Shown: piece by piece, positions 42,938 through 52,075 of the stretch
How the letters are laid out: each line of letters starts with the position of its first letter
How positions within the stretch are numbered: position 1 is the first letter of the stretch
Assembly: GCA_009841405.1 (NCBI GenBank)
Contig: VXLV01000066.1
Coordinates: 1-64,000 of the forward strand
Reading direction: 5' to 3'
DNA: 64,000 bases
Source of the DNA: Chloroflexota bacterium
Lineage (GTDB): Bacteria; Chloroflexota; Anaerolineae; Aggregatilineales; Phototrophicaceae
Notes under the pieces: model-generated
What the model was told of the DNA's origin: nothing
Seen by the model: only the letters and a program-made list of their open reading frames with translations
Databases searched by the model: none
Translations under genes and position numbers: made by a program

Positions 42938-43008
42938 TTCTACCCCATCCCCCGGTCCGCTCCCGCCATCTCTATGGCAGGCATTCCGGATCATCAGGGA
43001 AGGGGAGC
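42938..43008 (-). repeat. C/G-rich dispersed repeat, family 2, full copy
   Basis: On the minus strand: CTCCCCTTCCCTGATGATCC, ...GCCATAGAGATGGCGGGAGC, ...CCGGGGGATGGGGTAG. It matches 25655-25721 throughout. The rest of the 42711-43305 gap holds no gene I can support. Confidence 0.6.
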
Positions 43009-43129
43009 GTCGCGAAGTGGGATCGAGCGCTTTGAAGACAGCTTCAGCTAGTTGATTCTGGGGACGCCTGTCATTGAGATTGCGGAAAACGAGGGGATAG
43101 ACTCAAGTGGTCAGAATCTCAAAGCAGCC

Positions 43130-43160
43130 CAAAGGAAACGCCCCGCAGGGCGCGGGGCGT
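43130..43160 (-). terminator. Probable terminator downstream of fprA
   Basis: On the minus strand, a 9-bp perfect stem ACGCCCCGC/GCGGGGCGT is followed by TTCCTTT. It lies 146 bases after the fprA stop. The + strand side is followed by TGGGGG, so it acts mainly on the minus strand. Confidence 0.6.
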
Positions 43161-43305
43161 TGGGGGATGGAATAAATATGCTTCAAATAACTATAGTTAG
43201 CTATAAAAAGCCTAACATATCTCAGCAATTGCTGTCAAGCAATTTGGGCAAGATTCGTCAAAATTGGTCTGAAGATCAATGCTCGGCGCGCCTGAAATGC
43301 GCGTA

Positions 43306-44733
43306 TCACGTGCCGACGCCGGCAAATTCGGCCCTCTTGTCCAGCGCTTCCAGCATGTCTTCCACGGTCGTGAACTTGACGCGGCTGCGGCCAATTGCTT
43401 TGCCGCGCTGCAATTCAATCTCGTCCAGGACCTTCCAGTCGTCGAAGGTGATGTAGGTCGGCTTTCGCGCCTGCAGCAGCGCCAAAATCGCCGCTTCGCT
43501 GGTATCCGCGGGCCGCAGCGCGTTCCCGTCCGCGAAGTCCTCCAGGAAGCAGACGACAGTCTCGACAGCGTCGGGCTTGTTCGTGCCAATGATGCCGGTC
43601 GGCCCGCGCTTAATCCAGCCGGCGACATAATTGCCGGTCACTGCTTCGCGGCCTTCGTGCCGGGTCAGAACGCGCCCCTTGTCATGAGGTATCGTGCCCC
43701 AGCGATCGTAGAAGGGCACATCCGCCAGGGGCACGCCGCGATAACCCACCGAACGGAAGACCATGTCCACCGGCAAGATCTCGAACTCATCGGTGGCGCG
43801 CGGGCGCAAATTGCCGTTCTCGTCCAGGTAGAGCTCGTTCTTGACAATCTTCATCGCCACCACCCGGTCCTCGCCGATGATCTCCGCCGGGGACACCAGG
43901 AAGCGCATGATGATACGGCGGGACTTGCCGGTTAAGCCGCGATCCACATAAGATTGCAGGATCTTGACATTGCGGATGGCGCTGCGGTCGCGCGCTTTCT
44001 TCAGGCGCGTCGCGCTCAACTCGTCCAGCGAGGCGTCATCGCAGTCAACGATGATATCGGCGTCGGCCATCTCCCCCAGCTCCTTGATCTCGGGGTTGGA
44101 GAAGGCCGCCTGCGCCGGGCCGCGCCGCCCCAGCACATAAATCTCTTCCACTTCGCTATTCCGCAGCGCGTCCAGGGCGTAATCGGCGATATCGGTCTGA
44201 TACAACTCATCCGTTGTCCGCCCCAATATGCGCGCCACATCCATCGCCACGTTGCCGACGCCGATCACCGCCACGCGCTTGACGCCCGTCAAATCGAAGT
44301 CGTAGTCGCGAAAATCGGGATGGCCGTTGTACCAGCCGACGAATTCAGTCGCTGCGTAGCTGTTGCGCAGGTCCTCCCCGGGGATGCCGAGCTTGCGGTC
44401 GGTCTGGGCGCCGGTCGCGTAGATGATACCGTGGTAATGATTGCTCAAATCGGCGCGCGTTACGTCACTGCCAAATTCGATGTTGCCGTAGAAGCTGAAG
44501 CGCTCGTGCGCGGCGATGCGGGTGTACAGCTTGGTGACCGACTTGATCTTCTCGTGATCGGGCGCGACGCCGCCCCGCACCAAGCCGAATGGCGTCGGCA
44601 GGCGCTCGTACATATCGACATGTATCAGCGGGTCGCTCTGCTTTAGCAGATGGTCGGCCGCGTAAAAGCCCGAAGGCCCCGAGCCGATGATGGCCACCCG
44701 TATCGGTGATAAGCTGCCGCCGTTTCGCGTCAC
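43306..44733 (-). CDS. fprA: NADPH:ferredoxin reductase (FprA/adrenodoxin-reductase type)
   Basis: 475 residues. FAD- and NADP-binding flavoenzyme moving electrons between NADPH and ferredoxin. N-terminal IRVAIIGSGPSGFYAADHLL binds FAD; ERLPTPFGLVRGGVAPDHEK and IYATGAQTDRKLGIPGE follow. The NADP domain has VAVIGVGNVAMDVARILGRT, and the C-terminal VAGWIKRGPTGIIGTNKPDA is diagnostic of the family. The GTG start at 44733 overlaps the stop of the M24 peptidase gene by GTGA, so the two are translationally coupled. The last ~80 residues are the usual C-terminal helical tail. No ferredoxin gene is nearby. Confidence 0.92.
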   Translation of the reverse strand: MTRNGGSLSPIRVAIIGSGPSGFYAADHLLKQSDPLIHVDMYERLPTPFGLVRGGVAPDHEKIKSVTKLYTRIAAHERFSFYGNIEFGSDVTRADLSNHYHGIIYATGAQTDRKLGIPGEDLRNSYAATEFVGWYNGHPDFRDYDFDLTGVKRVAVIGVGNVAMDVARILGRTTDELYQTDIADYALDALRNSEVEEIYVLGRRGPAQAAFSNPEIKELGEMADADIIVDCDDASLDELSATRLKKARDRSAIRNVKILQSYVDRGLTGKSRRIIMRFLVSPAEIIGEDRVVAMKIVKNELYLDENGNLRPRATDEFEILPVDMVFRSVGYRGVPLADVPFYDRWGTIPHDKGRVLTRHEGREAVTGNYVAGWIKRGPTGIIGTNKPDAVETVVCFLEDFADGNALRPADTSEAAILALLQARKPTYITFDDWKVLDEIELQRGKAIGRSRVKFTTVEDMLEALDKRAEFAGVGT

Positions 44734-45977
44734 TGAAGTTGCCCGTCTGCCTGCCTTAGCGGAATGACCAGGTCCTTGTGGAATGGCGTCAACGAGACCA
44801 GTTCGCCCTTCTCGTCGATGATGAACAGGTCCTCAACCCTTACGCCAAAGCCGCGTTCAGGATAATACAAGCCGGGTTCGATGGTCAAGACATTTCCGAT
44901 CTGGAATATATCATCGCGCCGCAGGTGGCTGATGGACGGCCCTTCGTGGATCTCTATTCCGACGCCATGCCCCAGGCTATGGAGATAGCCTTCCATCGTG
45001 CCTTGATCGCTGCGAGTGGTGGCGTGCCCGGCCGCTTCGAAATGATCAAGCGCCGCTTCTTGCATCAGGTGCGTGGGCTTGTTCAGCCCATAAGCCTCCA
45101 CTGCGATGTCAAAGACTTCCATTACCGTATCGTAGGCCGCTTGCACTTCCGGCGGCGCGTAGCCGATGCACCATGTGCGCGTCATGTCGTGATGATAGCC
45201 GCCGCCCAGCTCGCGCGGGAACAGGTCGAAGACGATGGATTGCCCCAGCCGCAGCGGCATATCCGCTTCGCCGCGGCTATGTGGGAAGCCGGCGTCACGA
45301 CCCTGCGCGAAGATCATATTCGTGTCTTCCAGGCCGCGCGCCATGAGTTCGCGCCGCACCAGGTCCTTGATATCGCCGATGGTCATGCGCCGTCCGGCGT
45401 CGTCCAGCAGATATTCGCCGTCCACGCGCAAGTCGGCGATGGCGTCCCAGGCGACCGCCATAGCCTGGTTGGTCCGTTCCGCCACCGAGCGCAAGCGCGC
45501 GATTTCGTCGGCGTCCTTTGTAAGCATGGCCGCTTCGATTAGCGTCGACTTCTCTTCGACCACGAAGTCGTACTGCGGAAGTTGCTCTTGCAGAGCGCGA
45601 TAGAGCGCGATAGTCTTGTTGATCGCCCACGTGCCGTAGAGCCCGACGCGCCCTTCGCGCAATCCCAGGCCGCGCAGGACATCCGACCAATGCAGCGCAG
45701 CCGCGCGGTTGGCGTCGCGCTCGGTTTCTTCCAGCCGATCGTAATACCCCAGCTCGACATCGGTCTTGACGTCGAGGCCGCTCTTCCGCGCCTCTTCCAG
45801 TTCCATTCGGTTGCAGACCAGCAGCGCCGGCTTGTCGCGCCGCTTGAAAATCGAGCCATGCGTGATCTGCGCCCCGCTGCTCAAGTAATAGCGCGCGCTG
45901 TTGAACTCTTCGCCACCGGTGACGACGATCGCATCCAGCTTGCGCTCCCGCATTAGACGGTCAAGGTCCGATTTCAT
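44730..45977 (-). CDS. M24 family metallopeptidase (Xaa-Pro aminopeptidase-like)
   Basis: 415 residues from the ATG at 45977; the track start at 46043 adds an unsupported leader. N-terminal creatinase-like domain (LDAIVVTGGEEFNSARYYLS). C-terminal pita-bread domain with the five metal ligands visible in sequence context: VFDLFPRELGGGYHHDMTRT (Asp/Asp), SLGHGVGIEIHEGPSI (His), LTIEPGLYYPERGFGVRVED (Glu/Glu). Could be an Xaa-Pro aminopeptidase or a creatinase-type amidinohydrolase. Coupled to fprA. Confidence 0.88.
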   Translation of the reverse strand: MKSDLDRLMRERKLDAIVVTGGEEFNSARYYLSSGAQITHGSIFKRRDKPALLVCNRMELEEARKSGLDVKTDVELGYYDRLEETERDANRAAALHWSDVLRGLGLREGRVGLYGTWAINKTIALYRALQEQLPQYDFVVEEKSTLIEAAMLTKDADEIARLRSVAERTNQAMAVAWDAIADLRVDGEYLLDDAGRRMTIGDIKDLVRRELMARGLEDTNMIFAQGRDAGFPHSRGEADMPLRLGQSIVFDLFPRELGGGYHHDMTRTWCIGYAPPEVQAAYDTVMEVFDIAVEAYGLNKPTHLMQEAALDHFEAAGHATTRSDQGTMEGYLHSLGHGVGIEIHEGPSISHLRRDDIFQIGNVLTIEPGLYYPERGFGVRVEDLFIIDEKGELVSLTPFHKDLVIPLRQADGQLQ

Positions 45978-46046
45978 CCGCGCTTTCCTCTGCCAACTCC
46001 AAGAGACGCACAGACTCACGATGATACGCGGACTGCGGGGCAAGTG

Positions 46047-47405
46047 TCAAATGGCGTCTTGCAGCGCTTGGAGCAACGCCTCGTCTTGCGCGGGCAAGAC
46101 CGTGCGCGGATCAAGCAGAACGCGACCATCGGCGATGCGGGCGATCACCGGCGTCTCCGCCTGACGCAGACGCGCTGTGATCAAGTCAGGCGCGTCACAA
46201 TCGACGGCGAGCAGCGCCGTGGGCAGCGTGGCGCCGGGCAAGCTGCCGCCGCCGACGGTCGACTCGCCCTCGATAATCACGCCGCCGACAGCTTCCGCCC
46301 AAAACGAAGCGCGCGCGCGGATGTCGTCCAGCGGTCGGGAAATCATCTGCCATACTGGGATGCATTTGAGCGCTTCACCGCGCCGATAATGCTGCAAGGT
46401 CGCGATCAGCGCGGCATACGTAAGCTTGTCGACGCGCAGCGCCCGCGCCAGCGGATGACGCTTAAGCGCTTCGATTGCGCCCGAGCGCCCGACGATGATG
46501 CCGGCCTGCGGGCCGCCCAGCAGCTTGTCCCCGCTGAAACAAACCAGGTCGACGCCGGCGGCGACGCTCTCTTGAATCGTTGGCTCGCGCTCCAACCCAA
46601 AGGACGCTGTATCCAGCAGCGTGCCGCTACCCAGGTCATCGACGGCGAGCAGGCCCCGCTCCCGCGCCAGCGCCGCCAATTCGCTGAGTGGCGGCTGCTC
46701 AACGAAGCCGACCTGCTTGAAGTTCGAGGCGTGTACGCGCAGCAGCATCGCAGCGCGCTCGCTGAGGGCGGCGGCGAAATCGGCCGTACGGGTGCGATTG
46801 GTCGTGCCCACTTCGACCAGATGCGCGCCGCTCTCTCGCATGATGTCGGGAATGCGGAAGCCGCCGCCTATCTCGACCAACTGCCCGCGCGAAATCACGA
46901 CTTCGCGGTCTTGCGCCAGCGCGCTAAGAATCAGGACCAGCGCTGAGGCGTTATTGTTGACGACGACGGCGTCTTCGGCGCCGGTAAGCGCGCGCAGGAG
47001 TTGCCCGGCGTGCGACAAGCGGCTGCCGCGCTTGCCCGTGCCCAGGTCGAATTCGAGGTTGTTGTACGAACTCGCCGCCGCCAGCATCGCCTCCCGCGCC
47101 GCCACCGACAATACCGCACGTCCCAGATTGGTGTGGATGATGACGCCGGTTGCGTTGATCACGGGTCTTAGGCTGGGCCGCGTCGACTCGCGCAGATGCT
47201 GCTCTACCCGCGACAACAGTGCGCGCAGATCTGTCTCAACCGGCCGCGAATCCACAATGGCCTGGCGCGCCGAATCGATCGTCTGTCGTATCGAATCGAT
47301 CACCAACTCGCGGCTGTGGCTGTCTATCAATTCTTGAATCGGGGTTTGCCCGAGCAGCGAATCAACCGAGGGCAAGCGCCGCAGTCGCGCTTCCTTATCG
47401 TTCAT
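46047..47405 (-). CDS. selA: L-seryl-tRNA(Sec) selenium transferase
   Basis: 452 residues. PLP enzyme converting Ser-tRNA(Sec) to Sec-tRNA(Sec) with selenophosphate. N-terminal RLRRLPSVDSLLGQTPIQEL, then RPVINATGVIIHTNLGRAVL, YNNLEFDLGTGKRGSR, EDAVVVNNNASALVLILSAL, the Asp/His pocket LLAVDDLGSGTLLD, and the Schiff-base Lys in VCFSGDKLLGGPQAGIIVG. All are hallmark SelA segments. The start overlaps the next upstream gene by 11 bases. No selB, selC or selD is seen in the window. Confidence 0.95.
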   Translation of the reverse strand: MNDKEARLRRLPSVDSLLGQTPIQELIDSHSRELVIDSIRQTIDSARQAIVDSRPVETDLRALLSRVEQHLRESTRPSLRPVINATGVIIHTNLGRAVLSVAAREAMLAAASSYNNLEFDLGTGKRGSRLSHAGQLLRALTGAEDAVVVNNNASALVLILSALAQDREVVISRGQLVEIGGGFRIPDIMRESGAHLVEVGTTNRTRTADFAAALSERAAMLLRVHASNFKQVGFVEQPPLSELAALARERGLLAVDDLGSGTLLDTASFGLEREPTIQESVAAGVDLVCFSGDKLLGGPQAGIIVGRSGAIEALKRHPLARALRVDKLTYAALIATLQHYRRGEALKCIPVWQMISRPLDDIRARASFWAEAVGGVIIEGESTVGGGSLPGATLPTALLAVDCDAPDLITARLRQAETPVIARIADGRVLLDPRTVLPAQDEALLQALQDAI

Positions 47406-47835
47406 CCGCCAACTCGCGATTGCGCAAGAAGATCTCGATGACCAGAAACAGCAGGGCCAAAATCAGCAAGATTGGCAGCGTGAGATAGCGTGGGATCAGC
47501 AGCCAGGCGCAGGTTACCGCGATGATGCCGATCCAGACGCTGCGGCGGACGATGACGCCGGTTTGAGGCGCGCCAGCCTGCGCCCGCGCCAGGCGCAAGC
47601 TGGCCAGGCGCATAACCGGAATCGCGCTGCCAGTCACGGCGATCTGCAGAAAGATGAAGAACAACCAGATCTCGCCGCCAATCCGCGGCCGGGTATTGAA
47701 CACCAGATGCGCCAGGCCGCCCCAGCCCACGATGGCCATAACTATCGCCGCCAGCAATACGCCGCGCGATTCGCCGCCGGCGCCGTGACCGCGTTCTCCT
47801 TCGCCTCTGCCTGTGCTTAGTCTATTGGCGAGCAT
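47395..47835 (-). CDS. Small polytopic membrane protein upstream of selA
   Basis: 146 residues. A charged Gly-rich N-terminus is followed by four hydrophobic helices (GVLLAAIVMAIVGWGGLAHL; EIWLFFIFLQIAVTGSAIPV; SVWIGIIAVTCAWLLIPRYL; TLPILLILALLFLVIEIFLR). The third and fourth are nearly contiguous. No family recognised. It overlaps the selA start by 11 bases, so the two are one transcript; a link to selenium metabolism is possible but unproven. Confidence 0.75.
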   Translation of the reverse strand: MLANRLSTGRGEGERGHGAGGESRGVLLAAIVMAIVGWGGLAHLVFNTRPRIGGEIWLFFIFLQIAVTGSAIPVMRLASLRLARAQAGAPQTGVIVRRSVWIGIIAVTCAWLLIPRYLTLPILLILALLFLVIEIFLRNRELADER

Positions 47836-47931
47836 ACCGTTTGCCTGGCCTCCGCGCAGCGGCGTTATCCTTGAGGGGTCGCTTACGCAACGCTCCTTGA
47901 GTCTAGCAGCAAAGGTTGTGGCGCGCTGGCC

Positions 47932-49224
47932 TCATTCCAACCCGGCCAGCATCTCTCGCGTTTCGCGCGATGGCTTGACGCCAAGCGAGCGCTTGAGTTG
48001 CTTTTCGAGCACGGCGTAGTGCTGCCAGGCATCGGCGTTGCGTCCCAAATTGATGTACATCCGCATCGCGCCGCGATGAAAGTCCTCGCGCTGTGGCGAT
48101 TCCTTCAAGGCGCGGACATAGAAGCCCAGCGATTCTTCCCAAGCCTGCTCTTCCGCCTTCAGCCGCGCCATGCCATTGAGCGCTTCCGCATACATCCCTT
48201 GCAACTGTTTGCGGCGCGCTTCTACCCAGGGCAAGCTGAGCGGGAACAGGAAGGGCGCCTTGTACATATCGATCGCCTCTCGATACAAGGCCTGGCGCAC
48301 GGTCGCATCCGTCGCCAGCAGCGCGCCTTCAATCGCCTGCTCAAAATCAGCGACATCATAGTGCCGGACAACCTTGTCGCCGGGCACATAAAACCCGGTT
48401 GAGTAAGAGGTCAGCTCATAATTCTCGCCGTCGCCCACCATCAAGGATATGCGTTCGGTGATTTTCCGCTTGGTGACGTGGAATACGTTGGTCGCGTCGC
48501 GCACCGAAAGCTTGGGCCAGAAAATCTCAAATATCTGATCACGAGTGACCAAGGGATTGTCGATGAAATAGAAGAACAGGTTGCGCGGCAGGGCGCCGTC
48601 CCAGCTCTGAATCTCGCGCCCGTTGGAAACAGCGTGTCCCCGTCCGAACGCGTAGACTTCCAATTGAGGCTTCAATTCGCGCGCCTTGTTGAAGATCAAA
48701 TGATTGCGCTGGTTGGAGGTGCCTAGAACAACCGCCTCGTCCCGATTGACCCATTCGATCCAGGGATCGTAAGTCAGCAGGCGCGAATTGACCGCCAGTT
48801 GCGACCGGTCCGTCAAATTCTCTATCAAGCCCGCGATGAACTGTTGAAACGCGTCATCGTGCGGTACACGGTCCAGTTCATCCAGATACAAGATGACCCG
48901 ATCGTCGTTAAGTTGCGCCAAGTCCGCCGCCAGCGCCTGACCGATATCCGCCGGCGCGCCCTCCTCCAGCGCCGCCGAAAGCCGCCCGCCAAAGCCTCCT
49001 GCGCTCTGCTGAATACTCTCCATCAGTCCACGCACCCAGGTGGCGGTGGCGCCGCCGCCATCGGGCACGCGATAGTAGAACAAGCCATCCGACAGTCCGC
49101 TGAGAAAAAAACTCAGAAAAACATTTCGGTAATTGGACCACGGATACAAGAGGACAACTCTTTTGCCTTCGGTAATAGACATGAATGAGTCAAAAGACAC
49201 GTTGGTGACGTCATGTGAAAACAT
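47932..49224 (-). CDS. Regulator-like protein: degenerate ATPase region plus winged helix and BTAD domain
   Basis: 430 residues. N-terminal ~200 residues look like a decayed AAA/STAND-type NTPase: VVLLYPWSNYRNVFLSFFLS stands where a P-loop would be (no GK[ST]), while VILYLDELDRV resembles Walker B. Residues ~235-300 form an OmpR/SARP-type winged helix (NPLVTRDQIFEIFWPKLSVR). The C-terminal ~150 residues are a TPR-like bacterial transcriptional activator domain (LPWVEARRKQLQGMYAEALN, EDFHRGAMRMYINLGRNADA). The 419-base A/T-richer upstream gap probably holds its control region. Putative transcription factor. Confidence 0.75.
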   Translation of the reverse strand: MFSHDVTNVSFDSFMSITEGKRVVLLYPWSNYRNVFLSFFLSGLSDGLFYYRVPDGGGATATWVRGLMESIQQSAGGFGGRLSAALEEGAPADIGQALAADLAQLNDDRVILYLDELDRVPHDDAFQQFIAGLIENLTDRSQLAVNSRLLTYDPWIEWVNRDEAVVLGTSNQRNHLIFNKARELKPQLEVYAFGRGHAVSNGREIQSWDGALPRNLFFYFIDNPLVTRDQIFEIFWPKLSVRDATNVFHVTKRKITERISLMVGDGENYELTSYSTGFYVPGDKVVRHYDVADFEQAIEGALLATDATVRQALYREAIDMYKAPFLFPLSLPWVEARRKQLQGMYAEALNGMARLKAEEQAWEESLGFYVRALKESPQREDFHRGAMRMYINLGRNADAWQHYAVLEKQLKRSLGVKPSRETREMLAGLE

Positions 49225-49643
49225 CGCGGGACCCTTCGAAAATAATCGCGTATCTACGATGCAGATGCGGTCTAAGATAACATTCGTTACATCCGCGATA
49301 TTAGTTTATCATAAATACCGTGAAGCCGCATATAGGCGTCTCGGCGCTGGATGCGGGCAAGGCTCAGTCCTCTTCTTCAGCACACTTCGACCGCCGCGCC
49401 TGAAAAGAAATGGCCGATCATAAGCACGCTTTAATGTATACTATATCATTATTACTCACTATTATCAAAACCTTAAAATCGTTGCGAGACACATGACTCT
49501 GATACGCGGCAATTACCGCAACTGCAGCTGGCCGCCACGCGCCAAGCCCCGCAAGTAAAGGGACTTGGGCCGGCTATGCGAATTCAATTGGAGAACAGGG
49601 CGACGGCGAAGGCTTATTCCCCGGCATGGCGCCGACAACCGGG
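49225..49643. other. Intergenic region without a supportable gene
   Basis: A/T-richer than its surroundings, especially 49285-49315 and 49430-49480. The short ORFs listed here (49133-49423, 49565-49813, 49576-49779) have low-complexity or Arg-rich translations and no RBS. It may contain promoters for the minus-strand BTAD gene, but I cannot fix a -35/-10 pair. Confidence 0.5.
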
Positions 49644-50168
49644 CTACTGCTCTTCAATCGAAAGCGAGACGATCTTGTCGGGCACGATCGAGCGAGCGGG
49701 ACGCTGCGGATCAATGCGCTGCAGCGCGCCTAAAACCCGCATGCTCTCGGCGTCGGCAACGCGCCCGAACACGGCGTGATTGCCATCGAGATGAGGCGTC
49801 GGCACAAAGGTAATGAAGAATTGCGACCCGTTGGTATTGGGCCCGGCGTTGGCCATGCTGAGCGTGCCCGGCGCGTCATGCCGGATGCGCAGCGCCGCGG
49901 GCTCGTCATCCCATCGATAGCCGGGCCCGCCGCGTCCGCTGCCGGTGGGGTCGCCGCCCTGGGCCATAAATCCCTCCAACACGCGGTGGAAAACCACGCC
50001 ATCGTAGAAGCCATCACGGGCGAGGAATACGAAGTTGTTCACGGTGACGGGCGCGCGGTCGGCGAAGAGGTCGATGTTGATCGCGCCTTTGCTGGTGTCC
50101 ATGACGGCGCGGTAGGTCTTCTCCGGGTCGATGGTCAGGGCTGGCGGGCTGCTGTATTGCTTGGGCAT
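49644..50168 (-). CDS. ppi: Cyclophilin-type peptidyl-prolyl cis-trans isomerase
   Basis: 174 residues, no signal peptide. Conserved cyclophilin core: [20 protein letters not shown], the catalytic-Arg segment [40 protein letters not shown] and [18 protein letters not shown]. Short, single-domain and cytoplasmic. Monocistronic. Confidence 0.93.
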   Translation of the reverse strand: MPKQYSSPPALTIDPEKTYRAVMDTSKGAINIDLFADRAPVTVNNFVFLARDGFYDGVVFHRVLEGFMAQGGDPTGSGRGGPGYRWDDEPAALRIRHDAPGTLSMANAGPNTNGSQFFITFVPTPHLDGNHAVFGRVADAESMRVLGALQRIDPQRPARSIVPDKIVSLSIEEQ

Positions 50169-50323
50169 GGGGGCGTTTCCTTATGGGTGAGATGAGCGTT
50201 GACTCGAGGGTAGCAGAGATTTAGCGGCGGGGGTAGTCGCCTTCGGTCACCAGTAGACTCGCACGCGTTGGCTTCTACGAGTGGTCAGAGTATAATCTGG
50301 GCAGAAATAGTGGACATGCACTG

Positions 50324-51514
50324 ATGGTAGAAGTAAATCCTGAGATTTTAAGATGGGCGCGCGAGACTGCCGCTCTCGATATTGAAGAAGCAGCGCGAAA
50401 ACTTGGCCTTCGAGATTCGAAACGTCGCACAGCGGTAGAGAAACTCGTAGACCTAGAGTGCGGAGTAACGCGTCCCTCCTCGTCGCAGCTTGCAAAGATG
50501 TCGCAAGCATATTACCAGCCGCCCATAGTCTTTTACTTGCAGCAGCCGCCCAAGACCGGAGAGCGAGGCGAGGACTTCCGACCAGCATCCCAGCAGCGCG
50601 CCAATCACAAGGGCAACGCACATCTCAACTTGCTTATGCGAGACGTGAAGGTGTCTCAGTCGATCATCCGAGATCTGCTAGAAGAAAGCCGCGGTGAGAG
50701 ATTGGAATTTGTCAACTCCGCCGCAGAGTCTATGGGCGTTGAGGCTGTGGCGCTAGATATCATCGAGACCTTAGACTTTGATATTTACGAATTTCGCTCT
50801 GCTAGCAACGCTCGGATTGCATTCGATTATCTTCGCCGCCTAATTGAAGAGGGAGGCATTTTCGTGCTCCTTCTCAGTGATCTGGGTAGCCATCACACAA
50901 CAATTCCCATTGATGTATTTCAAAGCTTCGCCTTTGCTGATGACCTTGCTCCGTACGTCGTAATCAATCGTCAATGCGCTATATCCGGCTGGAGTTTCAC
51001 AGCCTTGCACGAAGTTGTGCATCTCTGGCTGGGCAAAAGCGGAGTATCCGGATACTGGAACGAAGACAAGATTGAACAATTCTGCAACCAAGTCGCGGGC
51101 ACAATTCTGTTTCGCCCTGTTGACCGCTCTAATCTTGCTCGTCGACTAAACGGTGGATGCCAATGCATACGGAAAGAGATAGAAACAGCTGCCTGCCAAA
51201 TGAATATAAGTCGAGCTATGCTCGCTTACCTATTGATGCTCGACAAGAAAATCAGTCGAGAGTGCTGGGAAATCCTTCAAGGATACTTTGGAAGTGTCCG
51301 TGTTCAACACATGGGAACTGAACGCAAAAGACGAAGTTCTCAGAATGGAGGGGCTAACTACTATGCGGTACGGCGCTACCGCCTCGGCAATCGCCTCATA
51401 GACTTGACTCGGTATTACGTTAGCACGGGCCAGCTATCCGCAACAAAAGCGGGGGTCGTTCTAGGGGTTGCGCCTACGAGAGTGCATCCACTTTTGTTTC
51501 CTGAACGAATTTGA
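50324..51514 (+). CDS. HTH-ImmA/IrrE metallopeptidase (antitoxin-like)
   Basis: 396 residues. Residues ~1-65 are an XRE-like helix-turn-helix (ALDIEEAARKLGL, VTRPSSSQLAKMSQAYYQPP). Residues ~150-260 form an ImmA/IrrE (COG2856) domain whose zinc site is in FTALHEVVHLWLG, with ISGWSFTA before it. The C-terminal ~60 residues hold a second small DNA-binding-like segment (GQLSATKAGVVLGVAPTRVH). TATAAT at 50290-50295 can serve as -10. The DNA is less GC-rich than the neighbours, with many A/T-ending codons. Coupled to the following PIN-like gene, an arrangement known from COG2856-DUF4411 pairs. Confidence 0.85.
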   Translation: MVEVNPEILRWARETAALDIEEAARKLGLRDSKRRTAVEKLVDLECGVTRPSSSQLAKMSQAYYQPPIVFYLQQPPKTGERGEDFRPASQQRANHKGNAHLNLLMRDVKVSQSIIRDLLEESRGERLEFVNSAAESMGVEAVALDIIETLDFDIYEFRSASNARIAFDYLRRLIEEGGIFVLLLSDLGSHHTTIPIDVFQSFAFADDLAPYVVINRQCAISGWSFTALHEVVHLWLGKSGVSGYWNEDKIEQFCNQVAGTILFRPVDRSNLARRLNGGCQCIRKEIETAACQMNISRAMLAYLLMLDKKISRECWEILQGYFGSVRVQHMGTERKRRSSQNGGANYYAVRRYRLGNRLIDLTRYYVSTGQLSATKAGVVLGVAPTRVHPLLFPERI

Positions 51515-51525
51515 GGCCAACACTC

Positions 51526-52053
51526 TTGCTATATTTTCTGGACACAAGTGTTTTGATCGACGCAAAAAACAGATACTATCCACTTGAACGCATACCACAG
51601 TTCTGGAATTGGCTTGTACGTCAATCACTGGCGGGCAGCATAAAGCTGCCGCCTCAAGTAATTAGCGAAATCCTGGGATCCGAAGGTGCAGACGAAGAGC
51701 CTGTAGACATTCTTGCAGAGTGGGTGTTATTCAACCGAACTACATTGGAGTGGAACGACGAACTGTCCGTAGATTTACTTACCCGCACGTATAACCAAGG
51801 CTATGATAGCGCGCCTGAACATCTCACGACTGTGGATCCATTGACCGAACCCGCAGATCCATTCCTTATCGCCTATGCCCTTGAAAACCCGGACAGCCGT
51901 CGCGTCGTGACTATGGAAAATGTACAATCTGTTGGCACGACATTGCCAAAGCCCGCAAACCGAAAGATTCCGCTTGTATGCAGATTGCTTGGCGTGAAAT
52001 GTATAAATACCTTTGACCTAATTCGCGAACTTGACTTTCGAATTCCAATGTGA
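51526..52053 (+). CDS. DUF4411 PIN-like protein (probable toxin-like partner)
   Basis: 175 residues from the TTG at 51526, with GAGG 9 bases upstream and a start matching the family (LYFLDTSVLIDAKNRYYPL). The TTG at 51511 in the track gives five extra residues. The N-terminal Asp, LPPQVISEIL with its acidic residue, and TEPADPFLIAYALENPDSR with the later Asp give a PIN-like acidic triad, so a ribonuclease role is plausible. The coding sequence begins 11 bases after the HTH-IrrE stop. Together the pair looks like a toxin-antitoxin or stress module. A/T-richer than surroundings, as is its partner. Confidence 0.8.
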   Translation: MLYFLDTSVLIDAKNRYYPLERIPQFWNWLVRQSLAGSIKLPPQVISEILGSEGADEEPVDILAEWVLFNRTTLEWNDELSVDLLTRTYNQGYDSAPEHLTTVDPLTEPADPFLIAYALENPDSRRVVTMENVQSVGTTLPKPANRKIPLVCRLLGVKCINTFDLIRELDFRIPM

Positions 52054-52075
52054 GATTAGCAAGACACCCCACCCC

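Noticed and set aside
43052-43456. 134-residue + strand ORF
   Set aside because: Overlaps the fprA end and a hairpin; composition does not look coding and no RBS is present.
46047-47405. A selenoprotein or tRNA-Sec near selA
   Set aside because: No gene in the window is interrupted by an in-frame TGA at a Cys position (both Bcp proteins use Cys), and no long-variable-arm tRNA with a TCA anticodon was found.
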